Assembly: GCA_013822685.1 (NCBI GenBank)
Contig: PNKV01000013.1
Span: forward strand, 77,095-141,094
Direction of reading: 5' to 3'
Origin: Leptothrix sp. (in: b-proteobacteria)
GTDB taxonomy: Bacteria; Pseudomonadota; Gammaproteobacteria; Burkholderiales; Burkholderiaceae_C
DNA: 64,000 nt
Shown: piece by piece, positions 17,873 through 26,871 of the stretch
Layout: every line of letters begins with the position of its first letter
Numbering within the stretch: the stretch's first letter is position 1
The notes under the pieces: generated by a model
What the model was told of the DNA's origin: nothing
The model's database searches: none
The model's input: the letters and a program-made list of their open reading frames with translations, nothing else
Position numbers and translations under genes: made by a program

Positions 17873-20097
17873 GTCGAGCTTCCTTTCCAGCGGCGCAACA
17901 TCAGGGCATTGGTGACCACGCTGACGCTGCTGAACGCCATGGCCGCACCAGCGATCACGGGGTTGAGCAAGCCCATGGCCGCCAGCGGGATGCCCACCAG
18001 GTTGTAGATGAATGCCCAGAACAGGTTCTGGCGGATCTTGGCGTAGGTGCGCCGCGAGATGTCAATGGCATCGAACACCAAGGCAGGGTCGCCTCGCATC
18101 AAGGTGATGCCTGCGGCGTGCATGGCCACGTCGGTGCCGGTGGACATGGCGATGCCAACATCGGCCGCAGCCAGGGCCGGGGCATCGTTGATGCCATCGC
18201 CCACCATGGCCACACGCAGGCCAGAGGCCTTGAGCCCAGCCACGATGGAAGCCTTGTCCTCAGGCAATACCTCAGCGCAGATCTCGGCAATGCCCAGTTG
18301 CTGGCCCACCGCTTGGGCACTGCCCCGGTTGTCGCCGGTGAGCAGCACCGTGCGCACGCCGTGCTCGTGCAGGCGCGCAATCGCTAGGCTGGCCGAGGCC
18401 TTGACCGTGTCACCAAAAGCCAGCAAGCCCCGCAGCAGCGGTTGGCCAGGGTCGGTGACATCGGCCACCCAGGACACCGTGCGGCCTTGTTGTTGCAACT
18501 GCCCTGCCCGTGCTTGCAAGGCTTGCAGCTCAACGCCCAGTTCTTGCATCAGGCGGGTGCTGCCCAGCCTGAGGTCTCGCCCGCCCACGAGGGCGGCCAC
18601 GCCTCGGCCTGCCAGCGCCCGAACCTCATGGGCGGCAAGCACGCCGACGCCCTCCTCTTGCGCCGCTTGCAAAACGGCGTGGGCCAATGGGTGCTCGCTG
18701 CCGGCCTGGATGGCCGCGCTGTCGGCCAGAAGCTCGGCCGGGCTGCCGCTCGCGGCCTCCCAGGCGACCAAGCGGGGCTTGCCCTCGGTGAGCGTTCCGG
18801 TCTTGTCAAAGGCGACCAACTTGACCGCGTGCGCCACCTCCAGGGCCTCGGCATCTTTGATGAGGATGCCATGGCGTGCCGCGACCCCGGTGCCTGCCAT
18901 GATGGCCGTGGGCGTGGCCAACCCCAAGGCGCAAGGGCAGGCGATGACCAACACCGCCACGGCGTTCAAGATGGCGCCCTCCCACTCGCCCGTGCTCAGG
19001 CCCCAGGCCAGCAACGTGATCACGGCGATGCCAATCACCACCGGCACAAAGACCGCGCTGACCTGGTCCACCAGCCTTTGGATGGGCGCCTTCCTGGCCT
19101 GCGCAGATTCGACCAGACGGACGATGCGCGACAGGGTGGACTCCGCCCCAACCGCCGTCGTGCGCACCATCAACAAGCCCTGCCCATTGACCGATCCTCC
19201 CGTGACGCGGTTGCCTTCATGCTTGGCCACGGGCAGGCTTTCGCCCGTGATCAGTGACTCATCCACCTCGCTGCTGCCTTCAGTCACCTCGCCATCCACC
19301 GGCACACGCTCTCCCGGGCGGATGACCACGGCATCGTTGACGCGAACTTGCGCCACGGGCAGCTCAAGGTCTTGCCCACCGCGGCGCACGCGGGCCGTGT
19401 CTGGGCGCAGTGCATTGAGTGCGCGGATGGCTTCGGTGGTCTGGTGCTTGGCGCGCGCCTCCAGCCACTTGCCCAGCATGACCAGCGTGATCACCACGGC
19501 TGAAGCCTCGAAATACAAATGGGGCATGTCGTGCCCGCCATGGCGCAAGAGCATGTACAAGCTCAAGCCATAGCCCGCCGAAGTGCCCAAGGCCACCAGC
19601 AGGTCCATGTTGCCCGAGCCAGCCCGCAAGGCCTTCCAGCCCGCGATGTAGAAGCGCCCGCCCAACCAGAACTGCACCGGAGTGGCCAAGGCCAGTTGCA
19701 GCCAGCCGTTCAGCATCCATTGCTGGCCCAATAGCATCCCGATCATCGGCAAGACCAGCGGCACGGACAAGGCGGCGGCCACGGCAATGGGCCACCAGTC
19801 GGGCGCCCAAGGTTGAGGCGCGGGGGTTGCTGGCGCCGCCTCCGGCATGACCGGGTGGGCGGTATAGCCGGCTTTCTCGACCGCCGCCAGCAGGGCGGGC
19901 AGGTCCACATTATCTTGGCTGGCCTGCACCGTGGCCATCTCGGTGGCCAAGTTCACCTGGGCCGACGTCACGCCAGGTACTTTGCTCAAGGCCCGCTCGA
20001 CACGGCCCACGCACGAGGCGCAGCTCATGCCCTCGATCGACATCGTCCACTCATGCAATGGCATCGCGGAAGCAGAGGCAACAGGTCGCGCATTCAT
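17869..20097 (-). CDS. copA: Cu(I)-exporting P1B-type ATPase CopA
   Basis: 742 residues from ATG 20097 (GGAGG ~10 bases upstream; a TTG at 20115 is a weaker alternative). One N-terminal HMA domain with GMSCASC (~23-29). The P-type core has TGES, the transmembrane CPC motif ([11 protein letters not shown]), DKTGTLTEG with the phosphorylated Asp, SEHPLA, and [10 protein letters not shown]. It pumps cytoplasmic Cu(I) to the periplasm. Transcribed with cueR from a CueR-type promoter. It has one HMA domain where many homologues have two; the separate copZ gene across the promoter region may supply the other. Confidence 0.95.
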   Translation of the reverse strand: MNARPVASASAMPLHEWTMSIEGMSCASCVGRVERALSKVPGVTSAQVNLATEMATVQASQDNVDLPALLAAVEKAGYTAHPVMPEAAPATPAPQPWAPDWWPIAVAAALSVPLVLPMIGMLLGQQWMLNGWLQLALATPVQFWLGGRFYIAGWKALRAGSGNMDLLVALGTSAGYGLSLYMLLRHGGHDMPHLYFEASAVVITLVMLGKWLEARAKHQTTEAIRALNALRPDTARVRRGGQDLELPVAQVRVNDAVVIRPGERVPVDGEVTEGSSEVDESLITGESLPVAKHEGNRVTGGSVNGQGLLMVRTTAVGAESTLSRIVRLVESAQARKAPIQRLVDQVSAVFVPVVIGIAVITLLAWGLSTGEWEGAILNAVAVLVIACPCALGLATPTAIMAGTGVAARHGILIKDAEALEVAHAVKLVAFDKTGTLTEGKPRLVAWEAASGSPAELLADSAAIQAGSEHPLAHAVLQAAQEEGVGVLAAHEVRALAGRGVAALVGGRDLRLGSTRLMQELGVELQALQARAGQLQQQGRTVSWVADVTDPGQPLLRGLLAFGDTVKASASLAIARLHEHGVRTVLLTGDNRGSAQAVGQQLGIAEICAEVLPEDKASIVAGLKASGLRVAMVGDGINDAPALAAADVGIAMSTGTDVAMHAAGITLMRGDPALVFDAIDISRRTYAKIRQNLFWAFIYNLVGIPLAAMGLLNPVIAGAAMAFSSVSVVTNALMLRRWKGSST

Positions 20098-20130
20098 GGC
20101 AGGGTCTTCCTCCAAACAATCAACGCAAGC

Positions 20131-20161
20131 ACTCTAAAGCTTCCCATCATGGGAAGGTCAA
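20131..20161 (-). promoter_or_regulatory. CueR-type promoter of copA-cueR
   Basis: On the minus strand TTGACC (-35), a 19-base spacer TTCCCATGATGGGAAGCTT with a near-perfect dyad, then TAGAGT (-10). The over-long spacer with dyad is the hallmark of MerR-family activated promoters and matches known CueR sites. The leader to copA ATG is ~27 bases. Confidence 0.88.
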
Positions 20162-20186
20162 GCACCAACAAGCCAAGACCCTCCGC

Positions 20187-20217
20187 TTGACCTTACCATC
20201 GTGGGAAGCCTGACAGT
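20187..20217 (+). promoter_or_regulatory. CueR-type promoter of copZ
   Basis: TTGACC (-35), 19-base spacer TTACCATCGTGGGAAGCCT with a weaker dyad, then GACAGT (-10), reading toward copZ. Same geometry as the divergent copA site 25 bases away, so both sides are probably co-induced by CueR with Cu(I). Confidence 0.82.
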
Positions 20218-20250
20218 TTGAGCCTGATCAACCGTTTGAGAGGTACCACG

Positions 20251-20442
20251 ATGTTTGAACTCCAGATTCCGTCCATGAGTTGCGGCCATTGCATCAAGGC
20301 CGTGACCGAAGCCGTCCAGTCGGTGGACGCCCAAGCCAAGGTGCAGGTGGACCTGGCGCAACACCAGGTCACCGTCGAGACCTCGGCGCAACGCGCGGCC
20401 ATCGTGGCCGCGCTGGCCGAAGCCGGCTACCCGGTTCAGTGA
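20251..20442 (+). CDS. copZ: Copper chaperone CopZ-like HMA protein
   Basis: 63 residues, a single heavy-metal-associated domain: MFELQIPSMSCGHC with the CxxC copper site, a VQSVDAQAKVQVDL strand, and AALAEAGYPV at the end. Start ATG 20251 has GAGAGG 8 bases upstream. It likely carries Cu(I) to CopA. The last 7 bases overlap the end of the convergent multicopper oxidase gene. Confidence 0.9.
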   Translation: MFELQIPSMSCGHCIKAVTEAVQSVDAQAKVQVDLAQHQVTVETSAQRAAIVAALAEAGYPVQ

Positions 20443-21821
20443 CCTTCGTGCCCGGCAGGTTTGCGCACTGACATCTCAAGCTGGGGCGCCGAGGCCTGGC
20501 CGGCTTGTCGTGCAGGCTGCGCCAGCGGGCCAGTCCATTCGTAGGCCACTGAACCGGCGGGCGGCTTGAACCAGCCCGGGTCCTTGTAGTCGCCCGCCTT
20601 CTGGTCCCTGCGCACCTTGACCATCGAGAACATCCCGCCCATCTCGACCGAGCCATGCGGGCCCTGGCCCGTCATCATGGGCAAGGTGTTGTCGGGCAAA
20701 GGCATCTCCATTTGCGCCATGTCGGCCATGCCTCGATCGCCCATCACCATGTAGTCCGGGATCAACTGCGTGATGCGGCGCGAGACATCCCGGTGGTCCA
20801 CACCGATCATGGTGGGCATGGCGTGGCCCATCGCGTTCATGGTGTGGTGGCTCTTGTGGCAATGAAAGGCCCAATCGCCCTCTTCATCGGCCACAAACTC
20901 CAGTTGCCGCATCTGGCCCACGGCCACATCGGTGGTGACCTCGGGCCAGCGGGTCGATTTGGGCGTGGGGCCGCCATCGGTGCCAGTGATCGTGAACTCG
21001 TGCCCATGCAGGTGGATGGGGTGGTTGGTCATGGTCAGGTTGCCAATGCGGATGCGCACCTTGTCGTGCTGGCGGGCCACCAAGGGGTCGATGCCCGGAA
21101 ACACCCGGCTGTTCCAGGTCCACAGGTTCTGGTCCAGCATGGTCATGATCTTGGGCGTGTAGCTGCCCGGGTCAATGTCGTACGAGTTCAGCAAAAAACA
21201 ATAGTCGCGCTGCACGTCATCGATCAAAGGGTGCTTGCCTTTGGGGTGTGTGACCCAGAAGCCCATCATGCCCATGGCCATTTGCACCATCTCGTCGGCG
21301 TGCGGGTGGTACATGAAGGTGCCGGGCCGACGCGCCACGAACTCGTAGACAAAGGTCTTGCCTGGCTTGATGGTGGGTTGCGTCAATCCGCCAACACCGT
21401 CCATGCCATTGGGCAAACGCTGGCCATGCCAGTGCATGGTCGTGTGCTCGGGCAGCTTGTTGGTCACAAAGATGCGCACACGGTCGCCTTCGACCACCTC
21501 GATCGTGGGGCCGGGCGACTGGCCGTTGTAACCCCACAGGTGGGCCTTCATGCCAGGCGCTATCTCGCGCACCACGGGCTCGGCCACCAAGTGGAACTCC
21601 TTGACGCCCTGGTTCATTCGCCACGGCAAGGTCCAGCCATTGAGCGTGACCACCGGGTTGTAAGGCCGGCCAGTGGGCGGCAGCAAGGGCGCCATGGTGT
21701 CGGGCGATGCCTGGATGACCGGCTCAGGCAAGGCCGCCATGGCCACGCGGCTGACCGTGGCGGCCGCCACCGCTCCACCCGTCAGGCCCAAAGCCTGCAG
21801 AAAACTTCTTCTGGAACTCAT
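20436..21821 (-). CDS. Periplasmic multicopper oxidase, copper resistance
   Basis: 461 residues. Tat signal SRRSFLQALGL at 4-14. Cupredoxin copper motifs are complete: HWHG (130-133), YHPHAD (171-176), HPIHLHGHEF (267-276) and HCHKSHHTM (320-328, type 1 Cys at 321). It most likely oxidises Cu(I) to Cu(II) in the periplasm, as CueO/CopA-type oxidases do. It is shorter than Pseudomonas CopA oxidase and lacks long Met-rich repeats, though a Met-rich stretch (YMVMGDRGMADMAQMEM) is present near 380. ATGA overlap with the upstream TolC-like gene. Not to be confused with the CopA ATPase. Confidence 0.92.
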   Translation of the reverse strand: MSSRRSFLQALGLTGGAVAAATVSRVAMAALPEPVIQASPDTMAPLLPPTGRPYNPVVTLNGWTLPWRMNQGVKEFHLVAEPVVREIAPGMKAHLWGYNGQSPGPTIEVVEGDRVRIFVTNKLPEHTTMHWHGQRLPNGMDGVGGLTQPTIKPGKTFVYEFVARRPGTFMYHPHADEMVQMAMGMMGFWVTHPKGKHPLIDDVQRDYCFLLNSYDIDPGSYTPKIMTMLDQNLWTWNSRVFPGIDPLVARQHDKVRIRIGNLTMTNHPIHLHGHEFTITGTDGGPTPKSTRWPEVTTDVAVGQMRQLEFVADEEGDWAFHCHKSHHTMNAMGHAMPTMIGVDHRDVSRRITQLIPDYMVMGDRGMADMAQMEMPLPDNTLPMMTGQGPHGSVEMGGMFSMVKVRRDQKAGDYKDPGWFKPPAGSVAYEWTGPLAQPARQAGQASAPQLEMSVRKPAGHEGH

Positions 21822-23209
21822 GGTTGCCTCCCGGCGCTTGTAATCTTGGGTTGACCAATCAGGGCCATCTGCAAATCGCTTTGGGCCAGCCAGAAATCGC
21901 GCAAAGCGTCGATGTAGCCATTGACCGCCGCGATCTGCTCGCGGGCATCGGCCAGCAGATCAAACACGCTGATGAACATGCCGTTGTAGCGCAGCTGGTT
22001 TTCTTCGGAAATGCGCTTGCGCAGGGGCACGATCTCATCGCGGTAGTGGCGGGCCACATCGTGGCTGCTGCGGTAGCCCAGGTAGGCCTCACGCACCTCG
22101 GACCGTGCCTCGATCGCCGCTTGCGCCAGTTGGTTGACCGACTGCATGTACACGGCCTCGGCCTTGGCCACACGGGCGCCGCCCCAGTCGAACAGCGGGA
22201 TCTCCAGGCTGATGTCGTAACCGCGCTCGGTGGTGGGCGAATCGCTGAACGAGTTGCGGGTGGCCCCCACCTCCAGCACGTTGATCACCCGGGTGACTTT
22301 GCTCAGGCCCAAATGGCGGGCCAGGCTTTGAGTCTGGGACCGCAAGGCTTGAAGGTCCAGCCTTTGATCGACGGCCTGTTGTTCGAGGTCTGGATACTCG
22401 TCTGGCGCGGCCGGCAACTCAGGCAAGCGCGGCGGCAGCTCAAACCGGGTTTGATCGCCCCACAGGCCCAGCAGGCGGGTCAAGTGCTCACGCGCCGACC
22501 GCTGTGCTTGCGTGGCCCTGGCCACATTGAGCGCGGCATCGGCGTAAAAGCTCTGCTCGCGTGCATGGTCAAGGCGGCTCCAGTTGCCGGCCTGGGCCAT
22601 TCTGGATGCCAACTCTTCGCCCGCATCGGCCGCCTTCAGGACTTCTTGCGTGTAGCGCAAAGTCTCGTCCGCCGCCACGGCCTGGAACCAGGCCTTGCGC
22701 GCTTGAGAAGCCAACGAAAGCGTCTCCAGTGCCGCCAAGCGCCGGGCTTGCTCAAAGCGCCGAGCCTCTATGCCCGACACCAATGGCGCCAACAACAGGC
22801 GTGTCAGATCGACATGGAAGCCGCGGTCGATTTCGCGCTCGGCACCACGCGTCGAACGGCCGAAGGACAAACGTGGATTGGGCAACCGTGAAGCCTGAAC
22901 CAGATCGGCTTCAGACATGCCCAGTTCAGCGTACGAGGCTTGCAGCCCTCGGTGATTGAGCAACGCCACCTGCACCGCACCATCCACCGACAAGGGCTTG
23001 GCCAGCAGCTCTGCCACGCGCTGCCGAGCAGCATTGAAATCTGCATCCGTCTTGTGCCAGCCGGCATCCAGGCCGGTGCGGCTTTTGGTGATCTGTTGAA
23101 CGTCGCCAAAGCCACCATCGTTGGAGAAACTGGCACACCCGCCCAACGTCAAGGCGAACGCCATCAGCAACGCCTGGGTCAGGCGTCTTCCTGTCATGAA
23201 TATCGTCAT
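21818..23209 (-). CDS. TolC-family outer-membrane efflux lipoprotein in copper operon
   Basis: 463 residues from ATG 23209 (GTGAGG 5 bases upstream). Lipobox-like ALTLGGCAS gives a lipidated Cys at ~26. The rest is the TolC/OEP pattern of long helices with SEADLVQASRLPNPRLSF, VAADETLRYTQEVLKAADAGEELASRM and IPLFDWGGARVAKAEA, duplicated as in CusC-type channels. It sits directly between a small His-rich exported protein and a multicopper oxidase, so copper efflux or assembly is implied. No RND pump or fusion protein lies nearby, which is unusual for such a channel. Confidence 0.87.
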   Translation of the reverse strand: MTIFMTGRRLTQALLMAFALTLGGCASFSNDGGFGDVQQITKSRTGLDAGWHKTDADFNAARQRVAELLAKPLSVDGAVQVALLNHRGLQASYAELGMSEADLVQASRLPNPRLSFGRSTRGAEREIDRGFHVDLTRLLLAPLVSGIEARRFEQARRLAALETLSLASQARKAWFQAVAADETLRYTQEVLKAADAGEELASRMAQAGNWSRLDHAREQSFYADAALNVARATQAQRSAREHLTRLLGLWGDQTRFELPPRLPELPAAPDEYPDLEQQAVDQRLDLQALRSQTQSLARHLGLSKVTRVINVLEVGATRNSFSDSPTTERGYDISLEIPLFDWGGARVAKAEAVYMQSVNQLAQAAIEARSEVREAYLGYRSSHDVARHYRDEIVPLRKRISEENQLRYNGMFISVFDLLADAREQIAAVNGYIDALRDFWLAQSDLQMALIGQPKITSAGRQP

Positions 23210-23216
23210 AACCGCC

Positions 23217-23528
23217 TCACTGGCCGTGGTGGGAATGCCCGGCATGCGGGTCGGGTTTGGCCTCTGAGGGGGCCAACGCCGCGCGTGCAACACCAGGGTT
23301 CAGAAGGAGCTCATTGGCTTTCTGCCAATTGCCGACGACCCCTTCGCTCAGCCTGCGAACGCCCACAAAGGGCGACTGGTAGACCAAAGGGGGCACAACC
23401 GCTTGGGGATCAGCGGGATCAGCTGACGCTGGCGCGGCTTGGACCGTCAGCGCACACAGCGCCATGGTCGCACTGCTCGCCAGAGCAGCGGCGATTGACC
23501 AGGCGCGCGCCTGGGATGAAGTGAACAT
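23217..23528 (-). CDS. Small exported protein, first gene of the multicopper oxidase operon
   Basis: 103 residues from ATG 23528 (GCGAGG 7 bases upstream). The signal peptide includes WSIAAALASSATMALCALTVQAAPA. The mature part has WQKANELLLNP and a His-rich C-terminus (DPHAGHSHHGQ) that could bind copper. It ends 7 bases before the TolC-like start, so the three genes form one operon. No known family recognised. Confidence 0.72.
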   Translation of the reverse strand: MFTSSQARAWSIAAALASSATMALCALTVQAAPASADPADPQAVVPPLVYQSPFVGVRRLSEGVVGNWQKANELLLNPGVARAALAPSEAKPDPHAGHSHHGQ

Positions 23529-23603
23529 GGGAAACCTCGCAGAACAAGACTTGAAGCAAAGGCGTGAGCGCACAGGCGCGCGACGCACGCACGGTTCAGG
23601 TGG

Positions 23604-23978
23604 TCAAGCGAGGGTGAATCTGGGCGGTCGCTCCAGCCCATCCGGAACGAAGGAGGGCAAGGGCAACTGCGGGATCGCGATCAAGGCCGCGTGCTGCTGA
23701 GAAACCAGCGGCCATTGGCCGACCGTGGGGAGCAGGCCGAGCCCTGTGCAACATGAAGCGCAAACGCTGCATTTGTCGGCGGCACTGGCGCTGGCGCTGG
23801 CGTGAGCTTTGGCGTGCTCCTTGGCGTGATCAGCACCGGCACCATGCCCGGCGTGCGTCGCCTTCACCAGGTGGTGATGCGAACTCCCGCAGGCAAGCTT
23901 GGTCACTGCCGCCATGCCCTGAACAGGGAGCGACAGAACGCAAAGCCAGACAAGGAGGATTTTGAGCAACTTGGTCAT
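23604..23978 (-). CDS. Small exported His/Cys-rich protein, CopL/DUF2946-like
   Basis: 124 residues. The signal peptide is KLLKILLVWLCVLSLPVQGMAA, then CGSSHHHL, an Ala/His/Lys-rich linker, and KCSVCASCC. Composition and size recall CopL and DUF2946 proteins beside copper-resistance operons. It lies 75 bases upstream of the oxidase operon on the same strand and may be part of it. A metal-binding role is inferred from composition only. Confidence 0.62.
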   Translation of the reverse strand: MTKLLKILLVWLCVLSLPVQGMAAVTKLACGSSHHHLVKATHAGHGAGADHAKEHAKAHASASASAADKCSVCASCCTGLGLLPTVGQWPLVSQQHAALIAIPQLPLPSFVPDGLERPPRFTLA

Positions 23979-24083
23979 TCAAGTTTGATTATTGCAGGGC
24001 GGGCCCTCGGTGGCAACCGGCGGCCCAGGCCGCCGGCACGGGTTTTGCCCTTCAAAAGAACAAGCTACAACAGGATCAAGCCC

Positions 24084-24584
24084 ATGATGAACGCCGATGA
24101 TTGGGTGAGGCTTTTCACCTTCTCAATGCCGCCCCTGGAGCTCATTGCCCGGGGCTCGCTCATGTATTGGTTCCTGTTCCTGATCTTCAGGTTCGTTTTG
24201 CGGCGAGACGTGGGCTCCATCGCCATCTCCGACATCCTGCTGCTGGTCATCGTGGCCGACGCCTCACAAAATGCCATGTCGGCGAATTACGAGACCGTGG
24301 CCGACGGGATGGTGCTGGTGGGCAGCATCGTGGCCTGGAACTACCTGCTGGACTGGGCGGCTTTCCGGTTCAAAGCGGTTCACAACTTGCTCCAGGCCCC
24401 CAAGCTCCCGCTCATCCGCCACGGTCAAATCATCCACCGCAATTTGCGCCAGGAGTTTCTCAGCGTCGATGACCTCATGAGCGAGTTGCGCAAGCAAGGG
24501 GTCGAGGAAGTCCAGCACGTCAAGCATGCCTACATGGAAGGCGACGGGCAGATCAGCGTGTTGCGCCAGAACGGATCGACTTGA
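24084..24584 (+). CDS. DUF421 (YetF-like) membrane protein
   Basis: 166 residues from ATG 24084 (AGGA 9 bases upstream; ATG also at 24087). N-terminal hydrophobic helices (ELIARGSLMYWFLFLIFRF, SDILLLVIVADASQNAM, DGMVLVGSIVAWNYLLDW), then the cytoplasmic DUF421 segment with PLIRHGQIIHRNLRQEFLSVDDLMSELRKQGV. Matches the YetF/DUF421 family; function unknown. The final 32 bases overlap the convergent next gene. Confidence 0.83.
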   Translation: MMNADDWVRLFTFSMPPLELIARGSLMYWFLFLIFRFVLRRDVGSIAISDILLLVIVADASQNAMSANYETVADGMVLVGSIVAWNYLLDWAAFRFKAVHNLLQAPKLPLIRHGQIIHRNLRQEFLSVDDLMSELRKQGVEEVQHVKHAYMEGDGQISVLRQNGST

Positions 24585-25098
24585 TCTGCGAACGCAGCTG
24601 GGCTGCAAGCGCCTTGCGGGCCTTCTCTTCACCCTGCGCGTAAAGCGCCATGGCCTGGGCGCGCATTTCAATGCCTTTGGCCAGCGCTTGAACGTAGCGC
24701 TCAGGTGTGTAGGTGTTCTGGCTGCCGATGTAGATCTTCTTGTTCAGTGCACTGCGGCCAAAGCGCGGCAGCAACACCGACAACTCTGCCGTCATGGCCC
24801 GGCCAGGGCGCTCTCGCACGATGGGACCAGAGATGCCAGAAGGCAGGTCCGTTGTTTTGTGGGCGCTGGGCCCGCGGCTCAAGGCCGATGTTACGGGCAT
24901 GGTGGTGATGCGGGCGAGCAGTTCACGCATCGCATTGACCAGTGAATGCCCAGGTGACCCGTGAAGGCCATCCGAGAAGAACTTGGTGCCTTGGTAGCGA
25001 ACTTGCCATCCGTGGGTCGACGTGGAGTCGATCCGCTGGACGCCTTGGGGAACTTGGAAGGTTTGACCGCTGAGAAGCGTCACTTGGCGTGTTTTCAT
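24553..25098 (-). CDS. Hypothetical protein, possible AP2-like modules
   Basis: 181 residues, Arg/Lys-rich, no signal peptide or membrane segment. Two segments look vaguely alike: GWQVRYQGTKFFSDG with NAMRELLARI, and NKKIYIGSQNTYTPERYVQALAKGIEMRAQA, which recall the strand-strand-helix pattern of AP2-like DNA-binding domains. This resemblance is weak and by eye only. The 3' end overlaps the DUF421 gene by 32 bases tail to tail. Confidence 0.55.
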   Translation of the reverse strand: MKTRQVTLLSGQTFQVPQGVQRIDSTSTHGWQVRYQGTKFFSDGLHGSPGHSLVNAMRELLARITTMPVTSALSRGPSAHKTTDLPSGISGPIVRERPGRAMTAELSVLLPRFGRSALNKKIYIGSQNTYTPERYVQALAKGIEMRAQAMALYAQGEEKARKALAAQLRSQIKSIRSGATR

Positions 25099-25165
25099 GA
25101 GGGCTGCATATTTGACAATCGCCTCCCTGTTGAATATGCCGGGATTATGCCGCCTAACCAGCCTT

Positions 25166-26695
25166 TCAAAGCTGGCGCATGAACGCCACCAAGTCGCGCT
25201 TCTCGCCTTCCGTCAACCCCAGCTGCAGCACCAGGTTGAAGAACTCGGCGGTGTCTTCCAAGGTCAACAGCCGGCCATCGTGCAGGTAAGGCGGGCTGTC
25301 CTTGATGCCCCGCAGCGTGAAGGTCTTCATGGGGCCGTCGCCCGGCTCCCTGGTGAAGCGCTCCAGATGCAAGTCGTGCATCTGGTGGTCCAGGTAATGG
25401 GGTGCGGCATGGCAACTCGCGCACCGCGCTTTGCCAAAGAACAGTTGCTCGCCTCGCCGCTCACTGTCGGTGGCCATTGCAGGGTTGAGCCGGCCCTCGG
25501 GGTTCAACTTGGGCGCGGGCGGAAAGTCCAGCATGTTCTGCAGCTGCGCCATGTGGCTGACGTGAATGCGGTCGATGATCGGAAAGCCCTTCTTCATGGC
25601 ATGCACCGGGTCACCATTGAAGTAGGCCGTTCTGAACTCGAACTCCGTGAAGTCCTCGACCGATCTGAGGCTTCGCTTGGAGCCATGGATCTGTTGATTG
25701 AACAGGCCTCGCAGGCTGGTCGTGTCCAACCGCATGCGGCGCTCCTGGGGCCGCGTGTCGGGGTTCAAGTGGAACTGCCCGGTCGTGTGCCCATTCACAT
25801 GGCAATCGAAGCAGGTCACGCCCAGGCTGGGCTGTGCGGTCTTTCGATCATCCGTGGGGTTGAACTCTTCTTGCGGCAATGGCGTCAACAAAAATTGCAG
25901 GCCGTTAAGCTGAACCGGCGTCAACAGGTCCTTGAACAAGCGGTAGAAGTTGTTGATGGACACCACCTCTCCGCGAGACACATCGCCCAGCTCGGGCCGG
26001 TTCTGAAGGAAGATCGCTGGGGGAAACTCGGGCAGAAAGGCTTCGGGCAAATCGAAGTCGACATCAAAGCGCTGAAGCCTGGGGAACATGTCGATCTGCA
26101 TGGCCGGGAAAACTTGACCACCAGTGGCTTGCTTGGGGTGCGGAAGGGCCGGGTATGGGAACAGGTTTCGACGGCGTATTTCATCCGGGGACATTGATGC
26201 CAGTGCTTGCCAGGTAAGCCCCTTGGGCAGCCTGGCCGTGGGGCCCACCGCCAGTGGTTTGCCTCTGGACATCTTGGCCAGTGGGTCCAGCTTGGGGGTC
26301 AGGTTGTAACGGCTCGAGAGCAGGTTCTGCTGGCCCAGCATCACCCCCGGCTTGTCGCGAACATCCGCGGCCATGGTCTCTTCAAAGGTCTGCATGGGCC
26401 GCTTGGCGTTCAGCGGATCCCTGTAAAAATCGAAACCAGTGATCTTTCCGCCATCGGGCTGGCCCGCCAAGGCCGGCGACAGCGCTTGGGCGTTCGGCGC
26501 CATGAACTTCTCGGGCCGGTCGTTCGTAGTTTTTTGCTGCTCAATGCGCGACATGGGCACTGATGCAGCTGGCGCTTGAGCGCGGCGCACCGCGTCATCG
26601 GCGACAGGACTGTTCTGGGCCGTGGCGGCCGTCACCGTCAGCAAGACAGCGACCGTGGACAAAGCGCAGCCTAACGGCAAGGCAAGACGATTCAT
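25166..26695 (-). CDS. Periplasmic di-haem c-type cytochrome, MauG/CCP-like
   Basis: 509 residues from ATG 26695 (CAGGAG 6 bases upstream). The signal peptide ends VTAATAQ. Two c-type haem sites lie in the C-terminal half: CFDCH and CASCH, ~130 residues apart. The C-terminal FTLRGIKDSPPYLHDGRLLTLEDTAEFF is typical of the MauG/cytochrome c peroxidase superfamily. The ~290-residue N-terminal part has no recognisable motif and makes it longer than CcpA enzymes. Redox partner and substrate unknown. Confidence 0.82.
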   Translation of the reverse strand: MNRLALPLGCALSTVAVLLTVTAATAQNSPVADDAVRRAQAPAASVPMSRIEQQKTTNDRPEKFMAPNAQALSPALAGQPDGGKITGFDFYRDPLNAKRPMQTFEETMAADVRDKPGVMLGQQNLLSSRYNLTPKLDPLAKMSRGKPLAVGPTARLPKGLTWQALASMSPDEIRRRNLFPYPALPHPKQATGGQVFPAMQIDMFPRLQRFDVDFDLPEAFLPEFPPAIFLQNRPELGDVSRGEVVSINNFYRLFKDLLTPVQLNGLQFLLTPLPQEEFNPTDDRKTAQPSLGVTCFDCHVNGHTTGQFHLNPDTRPQERRMRLDTTSLRGLFNQQIHGSKRSLRSVEDFTEFEFRTAYFNGDPVHAMKKGFPIIDRIHVSHMAQLQNMLDFPPAPKLNPEGRLNPAMATDSERRGEQLFFGKARCASCHAAPHYLDHQMHDLHLERFTREPGDGPMKTFTLRGIKDSPPYLHDGRLLTLEDTAEFFNLVLQLGLTEGEKRDLVAFMRQL

Positions 26696-26871
26696 GAGGG
26701 GCTCCTGGAATGGAACTTCAGGGGACTGCATGAAGAGGGTTGGCCGCTACCTTAGCCAAAAATGACGGGTTTTAGTCTTGCCCATGACAAGGTCGAGGGC
26801 TTGGCCGGTGAGCCCATAGACGCCCTTTAACATTCCGCGTTGGCTTCACTGTTGACAAGGGCTGGACACCC

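Noticed and set aside
18047-19573. 508-codon plus-strand frame opposite copA
   Set aside because: CopA ATPase motifs occupy the minus strand; the product of the mirror frame is low-complexity Ser/Ala/Pro/Thr-rich.
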